Shown here piece after piece: positions 39,101 to 54,100 of a stretch of 64,000 bases of DNA; position 1 is the first letter of the stretch; every line of letters starts with the position of its first letter. A program made the position numbers and the translations under genes. Below the pieces are notes generated by a model, which was not told where the DNA came from, searched no databases, and was given only the letters and a program-made list of their open reading frames with translations. Origin of the DNA: Pomphorhynchus laevis (Eukaryota; Acanthocephala; Palaeacanthocephala; Echinorhynchida; Pomphorhynchidae); contig WNNJ02003356.1 of NCBI GenBank assembly GCA_012934845.2, positions 1-64,000 on the forward strand, read 5' to 3'.

Positions 39101-42100
39101 TGCCTCCTCTAAATCAACCCAATAATTGTGCAGGGAGATCTGCATGCTGAAGTGCTATGCAAATCTTTTTAATTTATTGAAAACATTTGTGATTTATTTA
39201 AATATAAGTTTTTTTATTCGTAAGTTTAGTATTTGAACTAATTTGATGCGTTTTTGTTGACTAGAGTTATCAAAGAACTGCAAGACAGCACTGGAATTCA
39301 GACCACTCAAAGCAAATATTTTATTGCTAAACTTACTCGAGAATTAAGACCAGATCAGGTAGAAGCGCTACCTGAGAATATTCGAAAGAGAGTGAATGAG
39401 CGCTTGCAAATGATAGAAGAAAAACGAATGATGTAAGTATACTAGTTCATTTATTGTCGATTTGATTTTTATGTGAATCTAAAGTTACTTAAAAATATCA
39501 GACTGAAATGCGCGCTGGTTGTTGACAATCGTGAACGCGCCGTATCGTCTTTTGCGATTAATTTACACAGTTAATTATTAGTGTTTTACACCAATAATTA
39601 TTTCGGTAACGAAAGGTGACATTCTTAATGTATACAAAATACATAAACTCCACTTTTTTATGTTAGCTATGCTATCTTTTCCGTTGCTTTGAAGTATTTA
39701 ATTTTGCTTTTATGTTGTTAAGCACAATGATTTGAAAATCTTAAATAATTTGAAATGATTAAACAATAACGAATAACAACATTAAACAATAACAATATTC
39801 TAAATATTTAGATATGTTTTAATATTGAGACCTGCTTGTCTTCATATAATGATCATATGAAGAACAATAATCATATGATTATTGCTTTATAATTAGTTAT
39901 AAAGCAATTGTCTTTTTCATAGACTAGATGCTTGTTTGTCTTTTATTTATAAAATGTTATTAAGGCTATGCATTTTTAATTTTTAGTGCGACATTGTCCG
40001 TTGAAGAAAAACGATCTTACGTGTCCGATAAAATCAGAAAGAAAATGTTAGAGCTTCGTCTAGAAAATCAAGTTAGCACTGATTAGAAATATTAAGTTTT
40101 AATATTTAGTTCTTCTAGACTTATGAGGACACGGAGTTTTCTCGTGATTTCCCTATTCCAGAACCGGAACCTTTTCTACTGCCTGATTCTGTACCTAACG
40201 AATTCATTGGAGATATATTTTTTATTTGTGAATTCTTCGATTGCTTTTCCCCGATGCTCAATTTGGACGATAAGTTATCTTTAAATTTTGGTAAGAACTT
40301 TAAACGAACCTAAAATATAAAATGTTTTGTCTCAATTTTAAAGAAAATAAATTCTATTATTTTTAATTAAATTTGATTTAAAAATAATTATTCTTATATC
40401 ACAATAGCTGAGCTTATCAATTATTTAATTTAGAACTTCGGAGCAGGACTAATTAAACTATTTTTCATATTTCGCGAGCTCTTACTTTTTGATAAAAATC
40501 TAACGTTTTTAAGCTAACAGGAGCTGGCGAAATATATAAATAACTGAGTATTTTATAGATTCTGCTTCAAAAATATATTCTTATATATCGTTAGCTTTAA
40601 AATAGTTGCGCTTCGTCAATTCATCTATCTAATGGAAATCGGTTGGTAATTTTAGTATACTGGTCTTTTAGTTATACTGGTCTCTAAGTATATTGGTCTT
40701 TTAGTATATTAATCTTTTAGTATATTGGTTTTTAAGTATATTGTACTTTTAGTATATTGATCTTTTAGTATATTGGTCTTTTAGTATATTTGTCTTTTAT
40801 TCTATTGGTCTTTTATTCTATTGGTCTTTTAGTATATTGGACTTTTAGTATATTTGTCTTTTAGTATATTGGACTTTTAGTATATTTGTCTTTTAGTATA
40901 TTGGTCTTTAAGAATATTGGTCTTTTAGTATATTGGTCTTTTAGTATATTGGTCTTTTAGCTATACTGGTCTTAAAGTATATTGGACTTTTAGTATATTT
41001 GTCTTTTAGTATATTGGACTTTTAGTATATTTGTCTTTTAGTATATTGGTCTTTTAGTATATTGGTCTTTTAGTTATACTCGTCTTAAAGTATATTGGTC
41101 TTTTAGTATATTGGTCTTTTAGTATATTGGACTTTTAGTATATTGGTCTTTAAGAATATTGGTCTTTTAGTATATTGGTTTTTTAGTTATACTGGTCTCT
41201 AAGTATATTGGTCTTTTATTCTATTGGTCTTTTAGTATATTGGACTTTTAGTATATTGGTCTTTAAGAATATTGGTCTTTTAGTATATTGGTCTTTTAGT
41301 ATATTGGTCTTTAAGAATATTGGTCTTTTAGTATATTGGTGTTTTAGTTATACTGGTCTCTAAGTATATTGGACTTTTAGTATATTTGTCTTTTAGTATA
41401 TTGGTTTTTTAGTATATTGGTCTTTAAGAATATTGGTCTTTTAGTATATTGGTTTTTTAGTATATTGGTCTTTTAGTATATTTGTCTTTTAGTATATTGG
41501 TCTTTAAGAATATTGGTATTTTAGTATATTGGTCTTTAAGAATATTGGTCTTTTAGTATATTGGTCTTTTAGTATATTGGTCTTTAAGAATATTGGTCTT
41601 TAAGAATATTGGTCTTTTAGTATATTGGTTTTTTAGTTATACTGGTCTCTAAGTATATTGGTCTTTTATTCTATTGGTCTTTTAGTATATTGGACTTTTA
41701 GTATATTGGTCTTTAAGAATATTGGTCTTTTAGTATATTGGTCTTTTAGTATATTGGTCTTTTAGTATATTTGTCTTTTAGTATATTGGTCTTTAAGAAT
41801 ATTGGTCTTTTAGTATATTGGTCTTTTATTCTATTGGTCTTTTAGTATATTGGTCTTTTAGTATATTGGTTTTTTATTTTTTGGTCTTTTAATCTTTTGG
41901 TCTTTTATTATATTTGTCTTTTATTCTATTGGTCTTTTATTCTATTTGTCTTTTATTCTATTGGTCTTTTATTCTATTGGTCTTTTAGTATATTGGTCTT
42001 TCATTTAATACAGTTGTGATATTTTAATAAAAATTGATGTATATAAGACATTAATATACTGGTATGGGTTCAATATAAAATATTGATATTTTAATGGAGT

Positions 42101-45100
42101 TAACAGTTTATGCTACATTAGCCATTTTAAATGTTGAGTTGCAAATCTAATTGCAAATGTATTATTGAAATAAAGTTTTAATTTATAATAACTTTTGAAA
42201 AATCTTTTTTAAGAGTTATTACGTTATTATTTTGTTTTGCTTAATAAGTAAAAAATTTGTGTAATTGTATAATTACAATTCAATCGATTCAATATAATAT
42301 AATTAATAATTCGTTCGAACAAAATTTGTTTATAGTACTTTTGTTTAATAAGTAAATTATAATTATTTAGATTGTTTTAGATCAAAGTTAAAATTTTTAC
42401 ATATTGTATGGTTTTATCCATACAACTGGTAAGACGGCAATGCCCAAGACTGAAGTTTTACCAATTTTAAGTAGGATAACTAAATGCTCATAGATTTTTA
42501 TGTTTGGCTTTAATAAACACTAATTTATAAATTATATTTATAAATAAAAAACTTGTTTGTTTTTATATTTGGCTACAATTTATTTAAATTTGAACAAATT
42601 GTATGCTCTGTTCATGATGGCTATAAAACTTTAAATTTAAAAATCGTTTCACTGAATATAAATAAATTTAATAAAGTTAATTTAATGGCATTTTTTATAG
42701 TTTAAATCGATATTTTATTTCAATTTTTCTCACGTAATTAAGTTTAAATTTGAAAATTAAATTATATTAGAATGGACAAATTGAACTAAATTAAAATGAA
42801 CAAAAAAAATAAATTAAATAAATTAAATAAATAAAAAATAAATTAATAAAATTAATAAAATAAATTAAAATGAAAAATAAATTAAATTGAACTTCTGCTT
42901 CATTTATCAGTTTTACTTAAAACTAATATATTTACATATTGAGCTATTGACTCCTGTAATTTTGTAAAAATTCAACTCTGTTTGTATGACTGGCTATTTT
43001 TTATTTTTAAAAAAGAACATTATTAGAAATAGTCGTAATATGTTAAACATTTTCCTTTTAAAATTTGTTAATATACAAAATATTACCTTGTAAATTGACA
43101 TGTTGTCTCTTGAATTTATTTAATTTGGAAGCAAGACTAAGTTTATTTTATTTTATGTTTTTTTAGATATTAGAGTGTTCTAGATCTTCATATTTATTAT
43201 TAATTTAATTTTCATATAATGAAAATAAAATAGTATAATTGTAAAATTTTCAATTTTATGTTTTACAACTTTTTGCTTTCATTTTATTCAAATTTTCAAT
43301 GGCACAAAATTAAATGAAATTAAAAATTAATTTGTTATTGAAATTTTGAAAACGAAATTTTTATTTATGAAATAACCTAAAATCAAATTCTCTGGATTCC
43401 TAAAAATCTTATACTCTCTTGAGTTTAAATTTAATAATTTCAACAGGAAGAATGCCAATAGACATCTTATTATTTAACTTTGTTTTATCTTAAAATTTAT
43501 TGGATAAGATATTTCTAATAATGACTTTTATCTGAATATTGAAAATAACTAGTTATGTACCTTCAGACTTTTAAAAAGAATCTATTAATTTGATTAATTA
43601 ATTGAATCTATAATGTAGATTTATATTTTTTTGTCTAAATTTGGTTTTTGTTGTTTTGATTTGTGTCATTTGATAATTTAATATTGTACTATAAAGGGTG
43701 TATGGTATAAAATACCTAACGGATTAGTATTTCGCCATTTAGAAACGGTATGCCAGTGGTTGACGACTTCTGAATCTTCTACACGGCTAGCTGAATTGAT
43801 TACACCGTTAGTCCGAATCTTACTTATTGATGACATTTTTAAGGTAATATTGAAATAAAGCAATCGATTTAAAACATGATTTTTTAATTTAAGGACATTA
43901 CATTGTACAATATTAAATTACCGCGTATTCCAATTTGTACATTTTCTGCCCCCGAGTTTGCACGTATTTGCTTAAAAATAGGCCGTCTTGATGAAGATGA
44001 CGTATATAAAGATTCAGAGGTAAGTTATAATTGACAGCATTAATCATTTTATCTTCCTGTTTACAGATTTAATAGCAAAGAGCAATTATTTCGAATTTGC
44101 TCTTCAGCACCACCATAAATATATTATTTTTGTGTAAAGTTTTAATTTTTTTTAATTTGTTTAACTAGCATAATTGAAAAATAGCATAATTTTTAAAAAC
44201 AAGTATACAGTATTTATAATACAATTAGGCACAGAACACTTTCAGTTTACCTGATGCTTTAGTGAAAATAATAAAAATGTTTGCATTCAGTTTGTTCTCG
44301 TTCGCGTATTTTTAAATCAAAACAAAACTTTGTGTTCTGTATTGTGTACAGTGAATATACGGATTTCAGTTATGATAAGTTGCTTAATTGAAATTCGTTT
44401 ATCTTCTAATCCGCCCGTATACGTGATAATGGAATTTTGTATTAAGTTATAAATATAATATTTTAATATTATTAATATATTATTTATTATAAATTATAAA
44501 TATAATATTTTATATTTATTTATTTTATTTTTATTTTTACATTGCATTGTTTACAGATACTTATATCTGCAGATATAGCTAGAGCGTCAAAGATAGCTCG
44601 AATGCCAAAGATAGCTTAATTTCTTTATGAATTAAGTTGTAAAATAATTATTTTAAATTTTATAATATTAAATTTTATATTAAATATTATTAGAATAATT
44701 TTTATCGACAATAATATTTTAAAATAATTAATGAATTAATATTTAATTTACTATTTAACAAATATAATTTTTAAATAATGATATATAATGTTGTTGTATA
44801 AAATATAATTAAAAATTATCTTTAATATAAATTTGTTTTTAAAATTAATATAAAATTAATGAGAAATTTTGTATAAAATTGTTCGTATTTTATCTAAAGA
44901 GATAGAAATGTCATTAATAAATAAAATATATTAACAATATAATTATTAATAATAAATTTATGTTTATATTTTGTAATAAACTGAATGCTTGTTACATAAA
45001 CATTCTAAGAAAATATTGCAAGGTATTTAAAATATCTACTTATTTCTTATAGTTTTATGAATTTACATGAACAAAGAAATTAATTTTATTCCAAAAATTA

Positions 45101-48100
45101 CAATATTTCGATAGCTCCTGATATCATCTTTAGGAAAATTACAAGCTGGATATTATTTAATTTTTTCGTTCTTGTATATTTATAAAACAACAAGAACAAA
45201 GAAGTGGACATTATTGAAAGTTTGTTACTTCCTTCAAGACCAAACAATAATTTTTGATTTATAATTAGATTTTAATGATTGAAATAATCTTTCATATTTT
45301 GTCAATTATTATATTTTGAGGTTGCATAATGCATAACATTTAATAAATATTTGTAAGTTCTGAAAATTTAAAACATTTAATTATAAAGCAAGCTGGATAT
45401 TATTTAATTTTTTTCGTTCTTGTATATTTATAAAACAACAAGAACAAATAAGTGGACATTATTGAAAGTTTGTTACTTCCTTCAAGACCAAACAATAATT
45501 TTTGATTTATAATTAGATTTTAATGATTGAAATAATCTTTCATATTTTGTCAATTATTATATTTTGAGGTTGCATAATGCATAACATTTAATAAATATTT
45601 GTAAGTTCTGAAAATTTAAAACATTTAATTATAAAGCAAGCTGGATATTATTTAATTTTTTTCGTTCTTGTATATTTATAAAACAACAAGAACAAATAAG
45701 TGGACATTATTGAAAGTTTGTTACTTCCTTCAAGACCAAACAATAATTTTTGATTTATAATTAGATTTTAATGATTGAAATAATCTTTCATATTTTGTCA
45801 ATTATTATATTTTGAGGTTGCATAATGCATAACATTTAATAAATATTTGTAAGTTCTGAAAATTTAAAACATTTAATTATAAAGCAAGCTGGATATTATT
45901 TAATTTTTTTCGTTCTTGTATATTTATAAAACAACAAGAACAAATAAGTGGACATTATTGAAAGTTTGTTACTTCCTTCAAGACCAAACAATAATTTTTG
46001 ATTTATAATTAGATTTTAATGATTGAAATAATCTTTCATATTTTGTCAATTATTATATTTTGAGGTTGCATAATGCATAACATTTAATAAATATTTGTAA
46101 GTTCTGAAAATTTAAAACATTTAATTATAAAGCAAGCTGGATATTATTTAATTTTTTTCGTTCTTGTATATTTATAAAACAACAAGAACAAATAAGTGGA
46201 CATTTAATTTTATTTTTCTCGATGTATAAAATAAAATTAAAGTACATTTTTTATCGAAGTAATCTTAAATGATATTTCAATGTTCATTCAAATTTATATA
46301 GAAAATCAGGCATAAATTAAATAATCATAAATATTTGTTTTATTTAAGTACAAACTAATAAAATTAAATTATACAAATTAATTATTCAAAATTATTATAG
46401 TCAGAAATTATATTCTTCTGTGGATCTGCCGGCGATCGTCTCCCTGATGCATGCCCCGTTACCCCTCTGAATGGCTGCGCTGATCCTCTGTAGCAGGAAT
46501 TTCCCCGAGCGTAGGTAGTTGGTCGCTCGCTGGATTTTCCTTCCGAGTGATATTAAGAATATTTCCAGGAATTCGAAGGAATCGCGGTGATTCGACAGCT
46601 ATAGGTACAAAAACCGTGAACGCGGGATTCAGGTCGCTGTACTTTGTACGCTTTCTTCACTCGGCGTCCGATGCCGAGGTGCCTGCACCTAGTAATGAAC
46701 GGGCCAAATAAGAGGATGCCAGTATGTTCACACATGTGCAATCCCATGCGAGTAGCCTCCCACATTCCCAGGGCACAAGAGTAGCGCCGTCTGACCGTTA
46801 CCATCCTTACGCAGCATTCCAGTTGACTCCAGTGTACTCTGACAACCGGTAACAGCGAGTGACGCTTCGATTATGGCATTCATCTGTGCGTGCCGAAAAT
46901 GTCGTTCAGTCGACTTATGGCAGTCCAATCCGTGCCGTCAAAAAAAATTAATTTTAAATTTTATTTTAAATATAAAATTAAATTGGATTATTATCTAAAT
47001 AATTGAATAATAATATTGATTTATTATTGAATAAATCATTTAATTTATTAATAATCTAATAATTAATATTTAATAATATATAATATATTTAATATTTAGA
47101 TTATTTTTCATTAATCTTATATCTTATATACGATTATTATTTATATCTAATTTTTAGATTATTGTTAGATTATTTTTTATTAATCTTATATCTTATATAC
47201 GATTATTATTAATATCTAATTTTTAGATTATTGAGCTGGTTCAACTTCTGACTGTCAAGGACTTCCATGAATTGTCTACCAAGCAGCAATTTCGAGTACT
47301 ATTTGCTTTGTGCCATTTACTATTGGATACCAATTCAGTTGTGGAGCAGATTAATAAGTATAATGAAGATATTAAGCGCTTGAGGTATGTAACTTACATT
47401 CTATCGAATATATATATTCCGTTAAGCAAAAATTTTTAAACATCAATAGCCCATCAAACAGATGAAATGGATTTGTAGTAATAATTCCAATATTATACTT
47501 TGCATGAATTATGTTCAAAATTGAAAAGTTAAATTAAAAATTTAAGTTTTTATTTCGCTAGAAGATGATAGTTGTCGTATTGCCTGCTAATCCGATAACA
47601 GAAATTTAAATATAAAATAGTTTTACGAAATGTTAAACGCTACAAAAGAACTCTACTTTAAAGATGAAAGATTGTGATTTTTAAAGCTTACGCTTTTTAA
47701 TTTGCAAAATTAATTTTGTTAATATACACGTTCATGATTTTATTGCTCATTTCATTTAATTGTTCATTACCAATTTTTGTTTCAAAATTTTTTATTGTTC
47801 AATAAATTTTATTATTACATTCGTTCGATTTCTAAACGTTTGTTTTAGTGTTGGGAATAAAATTAATTATTCCTTTATATATTCGTTAATGCGCTACAAT
47901 ATTGTGTATTTGAATACAGTCGCGTACCGCCTTTCATACCAGGGCCTGTCAAAATTATTTAAATATAAAAATATCTATTAAAATTATTTCAATAAGAACA
48001 AACAATAAGTATACTATAACGACAAAAGTTTTCAGATCAATCTAATGATTTTTTATAATCCAATGTTACCGCTTAATGGAGAGCTTTCAAAAAAATAAAG

Positions 48101-51100
48101 ATATTTATTCTTTAAAACTCTAAAGCAGCGATGAGTTGAATTCTCATCAACTAACAGGAGAAGGTCAGAAGACGTTAAATGTTGGTATCGTATTAGAAAC
48201 TTTGAGAGTCCACCAATACAGAAATGTAGCGTACTGATGTTTGCTTACATTTGGATTTGGGGAAGTATAGAGTAGCGCCATCAACTTCATAAGAGTGATG
48301 TACATAATATAAAATCTTATTTAGAAAGACATTTGCTTACAAGCTACAAAATAAATGACGAAACGTTCAAAGCCTGTTTTTAGTTTGCAAGCAAAAAACA
48401 ACCACCAGTATGTACACATTGAAAAGAGCCGGTTCAGTTTATTTTGTAAAGCGAATGAAATGAACAATAGCAAAATATTTGTTGGTTCCTTCTCCGAGAA
48501 AATATATTTTTCTCGGATAAAGAGCCAACTAATGACTACATTCTTTCCGAATGCAATATTAAAGGAAATAGCAAAATAGATAGAAATTGTAACAACAAAA
48601 GCTGTTAAAATAGTGAATGGAAATATAAAATAGAGTAGACAAGCACTTGTTCGCTGAAGCAATTTGGATAAATCGAATGATTTTTGATAATCAGATATTT
48701 GATATGCCAGCATAAATACTATAACAACATAACAACATAAACTACAAAAAGACACAAGGGTAGGGAAACATAAATTGAAAAATCAAAGTGAAAACTTCAG
48801 CAAATTTGAATTGGATTTCAAATTTATCCAAAGTTTGTGTTCAAAATTACAAAATCGTCAACTCAAACTAATTTTGATAACTGCCTTTATAATTACTTTT
48901 AAAATGATCACAATCGGATATAATCAGATAATTTGATTGATCACAATCAATTTTCACTCTGATATATTTCATCTAAGAAGGTAGCGTTTGAAAATAAGTT
49001 GACTCCCTTTGAAAATTTCTAAATTCGTTTGAATGTAACTTTTTAAACATATCCACAAATTTAAACTGGATGATAAAAGCGAATGATTTTGTTCTTAAAG
49101 AGATGCCAGTAAGAATTATTCAAATTGTTTTAGTAACAATTTTTAGAAACTCGTTTGAAATATTATATAATATTTATATCAACTTTTTTCGTGTTATTTA
49201 ATCGAGACTTGAAAATTGCAAAATCGTTTACTCAAACTAGTTTCAAACTAGTTGTGTTCATAATTACTTTTATATGATCACAATCGGATGTAATCAAATG
49301 ATTGAACTTAAATTCAATAAATTTATTGTAAGCGATCATGTAAACACATTTCTAAAATAAAGGCAGTAATCATTTCAAGGAATATTTTAAGAATTGAATA
49401 TTTAATGAGTATTCTTTGTTTTTGAATTTTATTTTAATTTTATTAATTTAATTTTATTTTGAATTCGATTTTTTCACAGAGAACAACTTGCCACATTAAT
49501 AAATGAGCAATCCGTGTTTGGCCAAAACGGAACCAGAAATGCAGATTGCAAGGAAGATAATGAAAATCATAAAACTATTATGGAAAACATTAAAGAAAGT
49601 GAAGAACCAAAGCGTCATACAATACGTAAGCAATTTATAAAGGACACTATTTAATTTTTAGAGCTAACAATTTAGGAAAGCAACTTTTAATTGAATTTTC
49701 AATTTTCTTTCTTAATATAAAAAATTGAATAAAAATCGGATGCAGTAAAATTTTAAATTCATTTAATTCTCTTTGTTTTTATTCGAATAATTGGGCTCTT
49801 TAATTTAGTTAAACTTGAACCCTATTTAATAAATGAAGGCCCATTATGATGGACAATAAAAGGCTTATTATTTATTCTTTCTTGATTATGTAATTTCTAT
49901 GATTAAGCGATTTAAATACTTAGAAATTAACTTCAAATAGCTAGGCATTTGTTTATGACAGAGTGTTTCCTCTAATTTTAATTAAAGAAAACTAAAATGG
50001 TATTTTGCTTCACAGTACATTGCCCTTTTATTGAAGTGATTGTAAACCGAATATTGTTGTATTTAAGTTGACGACTTTGTGATAAAGGAAGATGATTCAA
50101 AAACAACAAGTGAAAAGTTAACACAATCTCGCTTACGTCAAGATCAAATTCTTCAGGAAAAGTTGAAGAAGATGAAGTCGGTAATTTTTAAATCTGGATT
50201 ATATTATTTATTAAATTTAAGAACGAATCAAGATACTGAGGAATTGCGACGCCAAGTTGCTATTGAAAAAGTTGAAAACAAAATTGCAGTACGTACAAAT
50301 AGTTTTTAGACATTTGTATCTTTAGAAAGTATATATCGTTAGGAATATTATCTTTAGAAATAAGATATAATATAAATATTATAAATAATATATATTATTT
50401 ATAATATATTTTGTTTATTTTATAAACAAAATAAATTACTGTTATTAAAATATAAAATATAGTATATTATAATAGTATTATTATATTTTATGTCCAGAAG
50501 TATCCGGATAAAAATAATATTATTTTATTATGATTATCTTGTTATAATAATTATTTGAACATTATATTTGAATATACTTATAGAGATATTATATATAATA
50601 ATATATAACATTACATATTATTAATATTTATATATTAAATATTTAATATTTTTAAATACTGATAAATAAATCTGATAAATACTGATAAATAGAGGTTATG
50701 ATAATCTTGTTATAATAACTATTTGAACGATATATATGAATATACTTATAGAGATAAATATTATATATATTCGAATATATATAATCGAATATACTATATA
50801 TATTCGATTTTCATTGAATGTTTCCTTAACAAATTGAAAATGTTGTTTATGGAAATCCTTTAATAACCTTTTGGGTAGAAACAAATCCGTCACGTCTATC
50901 TCTGTCTCTTCCAACGAATTCGCATCTCATTTGCAACGCAAAATAGATCAAACTTTGACCTCAATCCACGTACCATCATTTTCTAGTTTCTCTTATCCTA
51001 GCCTTATATCATACTGAACTGTTTCACTTTTCACTTTTATCTATCAAGAGCGTATCTGATGCCCTAGCACGATTACCCAATTCAACCTCTCTTCTCGATC

Positions 51101-54100
51101 CTGTTCCAACATACATTCTAAAGTTACTAAGTGACACCATCAGCCCTTATCTCACAAGTGTCTTCAATATGTCTATCCATTGATCACACTACCCTTCGTT
51201 GTTCAAACATGCCGTAGTTCGCCTATTATTAAAGAAGCATCATCTTGATCCCAGTTCCGCCTCCTATAGACCAATATCAAACCCTCCGACCATCTCAAAA
51301 CTTTTCGAGCGTCTCATCTTCAGACAGGTAAGCAACTACATATCATCAAATTCTATGTTTCTACCTTTTCAATCAGCATATCGACCACAACATTCTACTA
51401 TGACCGCATGCACAAAACTCTCCAATGATCTACTTCTTGCTCTTGACAAACATCTAGTAAGCCTTGTAATTTCACTTGATTTATCCTCCGCCTTCGATGT
51501 AGTCGATCACAATATACTTCTCTCATGTCTCAGACAACGTTACTGCTTCTCGTCTCATGTCATTTCTTGGTTCAAATCCTACCTCTCAAATCGCTCTTAT
51601 CACGTAGTCTCCAACTCCAACTCTTCTGCGCCGGTTCCTCTCAGCTGCGGTGTACCACAAGGATCCGTTCTAGGGCCACTTCTTTTCACTCTTCTTCTTG
51701 GTGATTTATCTTCCATCGTAATCCTTTTCGGCTTTGAAGTTAGTCAGTACGCTGACGATATAGTAATCTATGCATCATGCACACTCACATCTGCGTCCAA
51801 CCTCGCTTCCGATGCATCGTCTTGCCTCTCTGCTATTCACGCATATCTTTGTTCAATCCGTATGTTTTAAACAACGAGAAATCTAACATGATGTGGATAA
51901 CACCGCGCCAATCTTATACCCTCGATTTTCCAATATGCATACGCAATTTCCGTCCACCAGAAGTGACTATCATGACAATCCTCGGTGTCCCTTTTGACAA
52001 TAATCTCTCGTTATAATTAGAATTTGTGCAAATTGGAAATTAAATTTTTATTACAAATTTAATTTACTGCTAAATATTGTCTTTGTTGGCAAATCCAAAT
52101 ATTTTCCAATATTGTTGTTAATTAATGAACGTTAAAACTTAATTTATATTATTTTTTGATGAATCTCTGTCATCATAAATGCAAAAATCAACACACTCCG
52201 ATAATACAAAGAAAGTCATCAAAAATATATCAACTACTCATGATCAGCTGTTGATAAACGCAATTTTACGATTTTAACTTATTGCAAAGCATAGATGCTC
52301 CATATACGATTTTACTTATTGAAATTAAGAGTAAAACAAAATTACTACTACTAACAGAGTAAGAGTAATAATCTGCTTTACAAATACTTTGTTTAATACT
52401 GGCATCGTTTTGTTTTACAATAAACAAGAAAAATATTAATTAAAAATAAAATTTAATTATTTTTTTTATTATTAAAAATTTATTTTATATAATAAAATTA
52501 ATTTAATATTCAAAAATTTTGAGTTTAAGAAATAATCTACAGTTTTACTGATTTTTAATTAATTTTATTTTTTTGTTGAATTCGTTCATTTGTTTAATCT
52601 TAGAAATTAAATAACAAATTTGTAAATTTAATTTGCATATATAAAATATGATTTATAAAGTCAATAAATTGCTATGTATGGTTAAAATTTCGAGGATATT
52701 CTTTAAATGAAATAAATTGCTACATTAAGAGCAAATTCTGCAACTTAGATTTGGCCAAAGTTCACTTCTTTGGAGAAATATCATTTATTAATTTTGTATT
52801 TATTGAAAAGTATATGTAAAGTTTTCTTTAAACTGCAGCTTTCAGGAAGCCTAAACTATTGTGTGTCAATTTAAAATTCTTAATTTGTGTCAATTTTAAA
52901 TTCTCAATTAGATTCAAAATATTTATAAATCCCCAAACCTAAAATAAATTCTATTTTGATTGTGTTTCGTCGCCGAGTTTCCCCTGTCGTTGTTATGGTT
53001 AGTTTAATTTTGTAAAGTACTTTTCAAGCACAATAAGGACTACGTCCCTTTTTTGTTAAGACCAAACATAAGATTGCTTTTGCTTCAATACATGTTTTCA
53101 CATACCTTTTGACCTTAATTTTGTTAGTCACTAACTTTTCATTATTAATTATTGCTATTAATAAACGTTTTTTAATACGGGAAGGTGCTTTTAATATTAA
53201 AATTTGATAGCGAAAACGGATGATGCTTACGAAAATGACCAGGTTCGCTGCTCTCGGAAGTGATGCCGATTTTAACAAATATTGGTGGTTCAGTTCTTAT
53301 AAAGGTGTTGTTGTTGAAAAACGTAGGCGATATGATGATTTTTACCTTAAATTAGTATTTTTGTGTTTGCTTTAGCTTGCAAAGTCGACAAAAACTTTGT
53401 TGAAAGGTATGCTAAGTTTTGATTCAATGTCTAAATTGATGATATATCGGCTTATTTGAAATTGTGTAATTAAAAGATTAAGTGCGATATGATAGCACGG
53501 TGTTATTGAATTATTAGTAGATAATTTCGTGCTTAAAAATACCAACTATTACTTCTGAAATTTATATACAACATAGCTATTCAAATATTGCCATTCCATT
53601 AAGAAATTAATTTAACCCTGCCCGATAGAGACCGTTAAATTCTCTTGACGAACCGAATGAACAAATTGACAACAAAGTTCTATTTATCATATTTATTATG
53701 ATAAATAGAGCAAGTAATCATAATAAATAATGATATACCTTTGGCCCACAAAAGACATATGTTTAGAATAATTAAAATTGTCAAAGCGTTAAGTACTTTA
53801 GATATTGTGTGTTGAACATCCTTTACATTTTTAGATAAAAAAATAATCTAAAAATGTTTAGATTATTTTAAAAAATCAGAAATATTTCAGAAATATCATT
53901 TCAATGCAATATTTGTGCATTAACCTCATAAATACTTGATCATCACCAGTTGATGTCATGATATTTATTAAGTGTTTGACCCCTGATAATGTTCGATTAA
54001 ATCAGAACTTAAATTACCCCTAATCTTAGTTAACTATGCTATTCGGTATTTAGTTTCAATACTGCGTATTAAACTTTTAACTGTCACATATCAACTTGTT

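Noticed and set aside
40648..42003. CRISPR-like array
   Set aside because: Units are contiguous 16-mers without unique spacers; it is a minisatellite in an animal intron.
43678..43863. Minus-strand frame over exon 13
   Set aside because: Antisense shadow of the BAZ1A DDT exon.
53355..53375. A 21-nt intron (GTATTT...TTTAG) between exons 18 and 19
   Set aside because: The frame would fit, but 21 nt is implausibly short for an animal intron. Ending exon 18 at 53322 gives a 53-nt intron and also keeps the frame.
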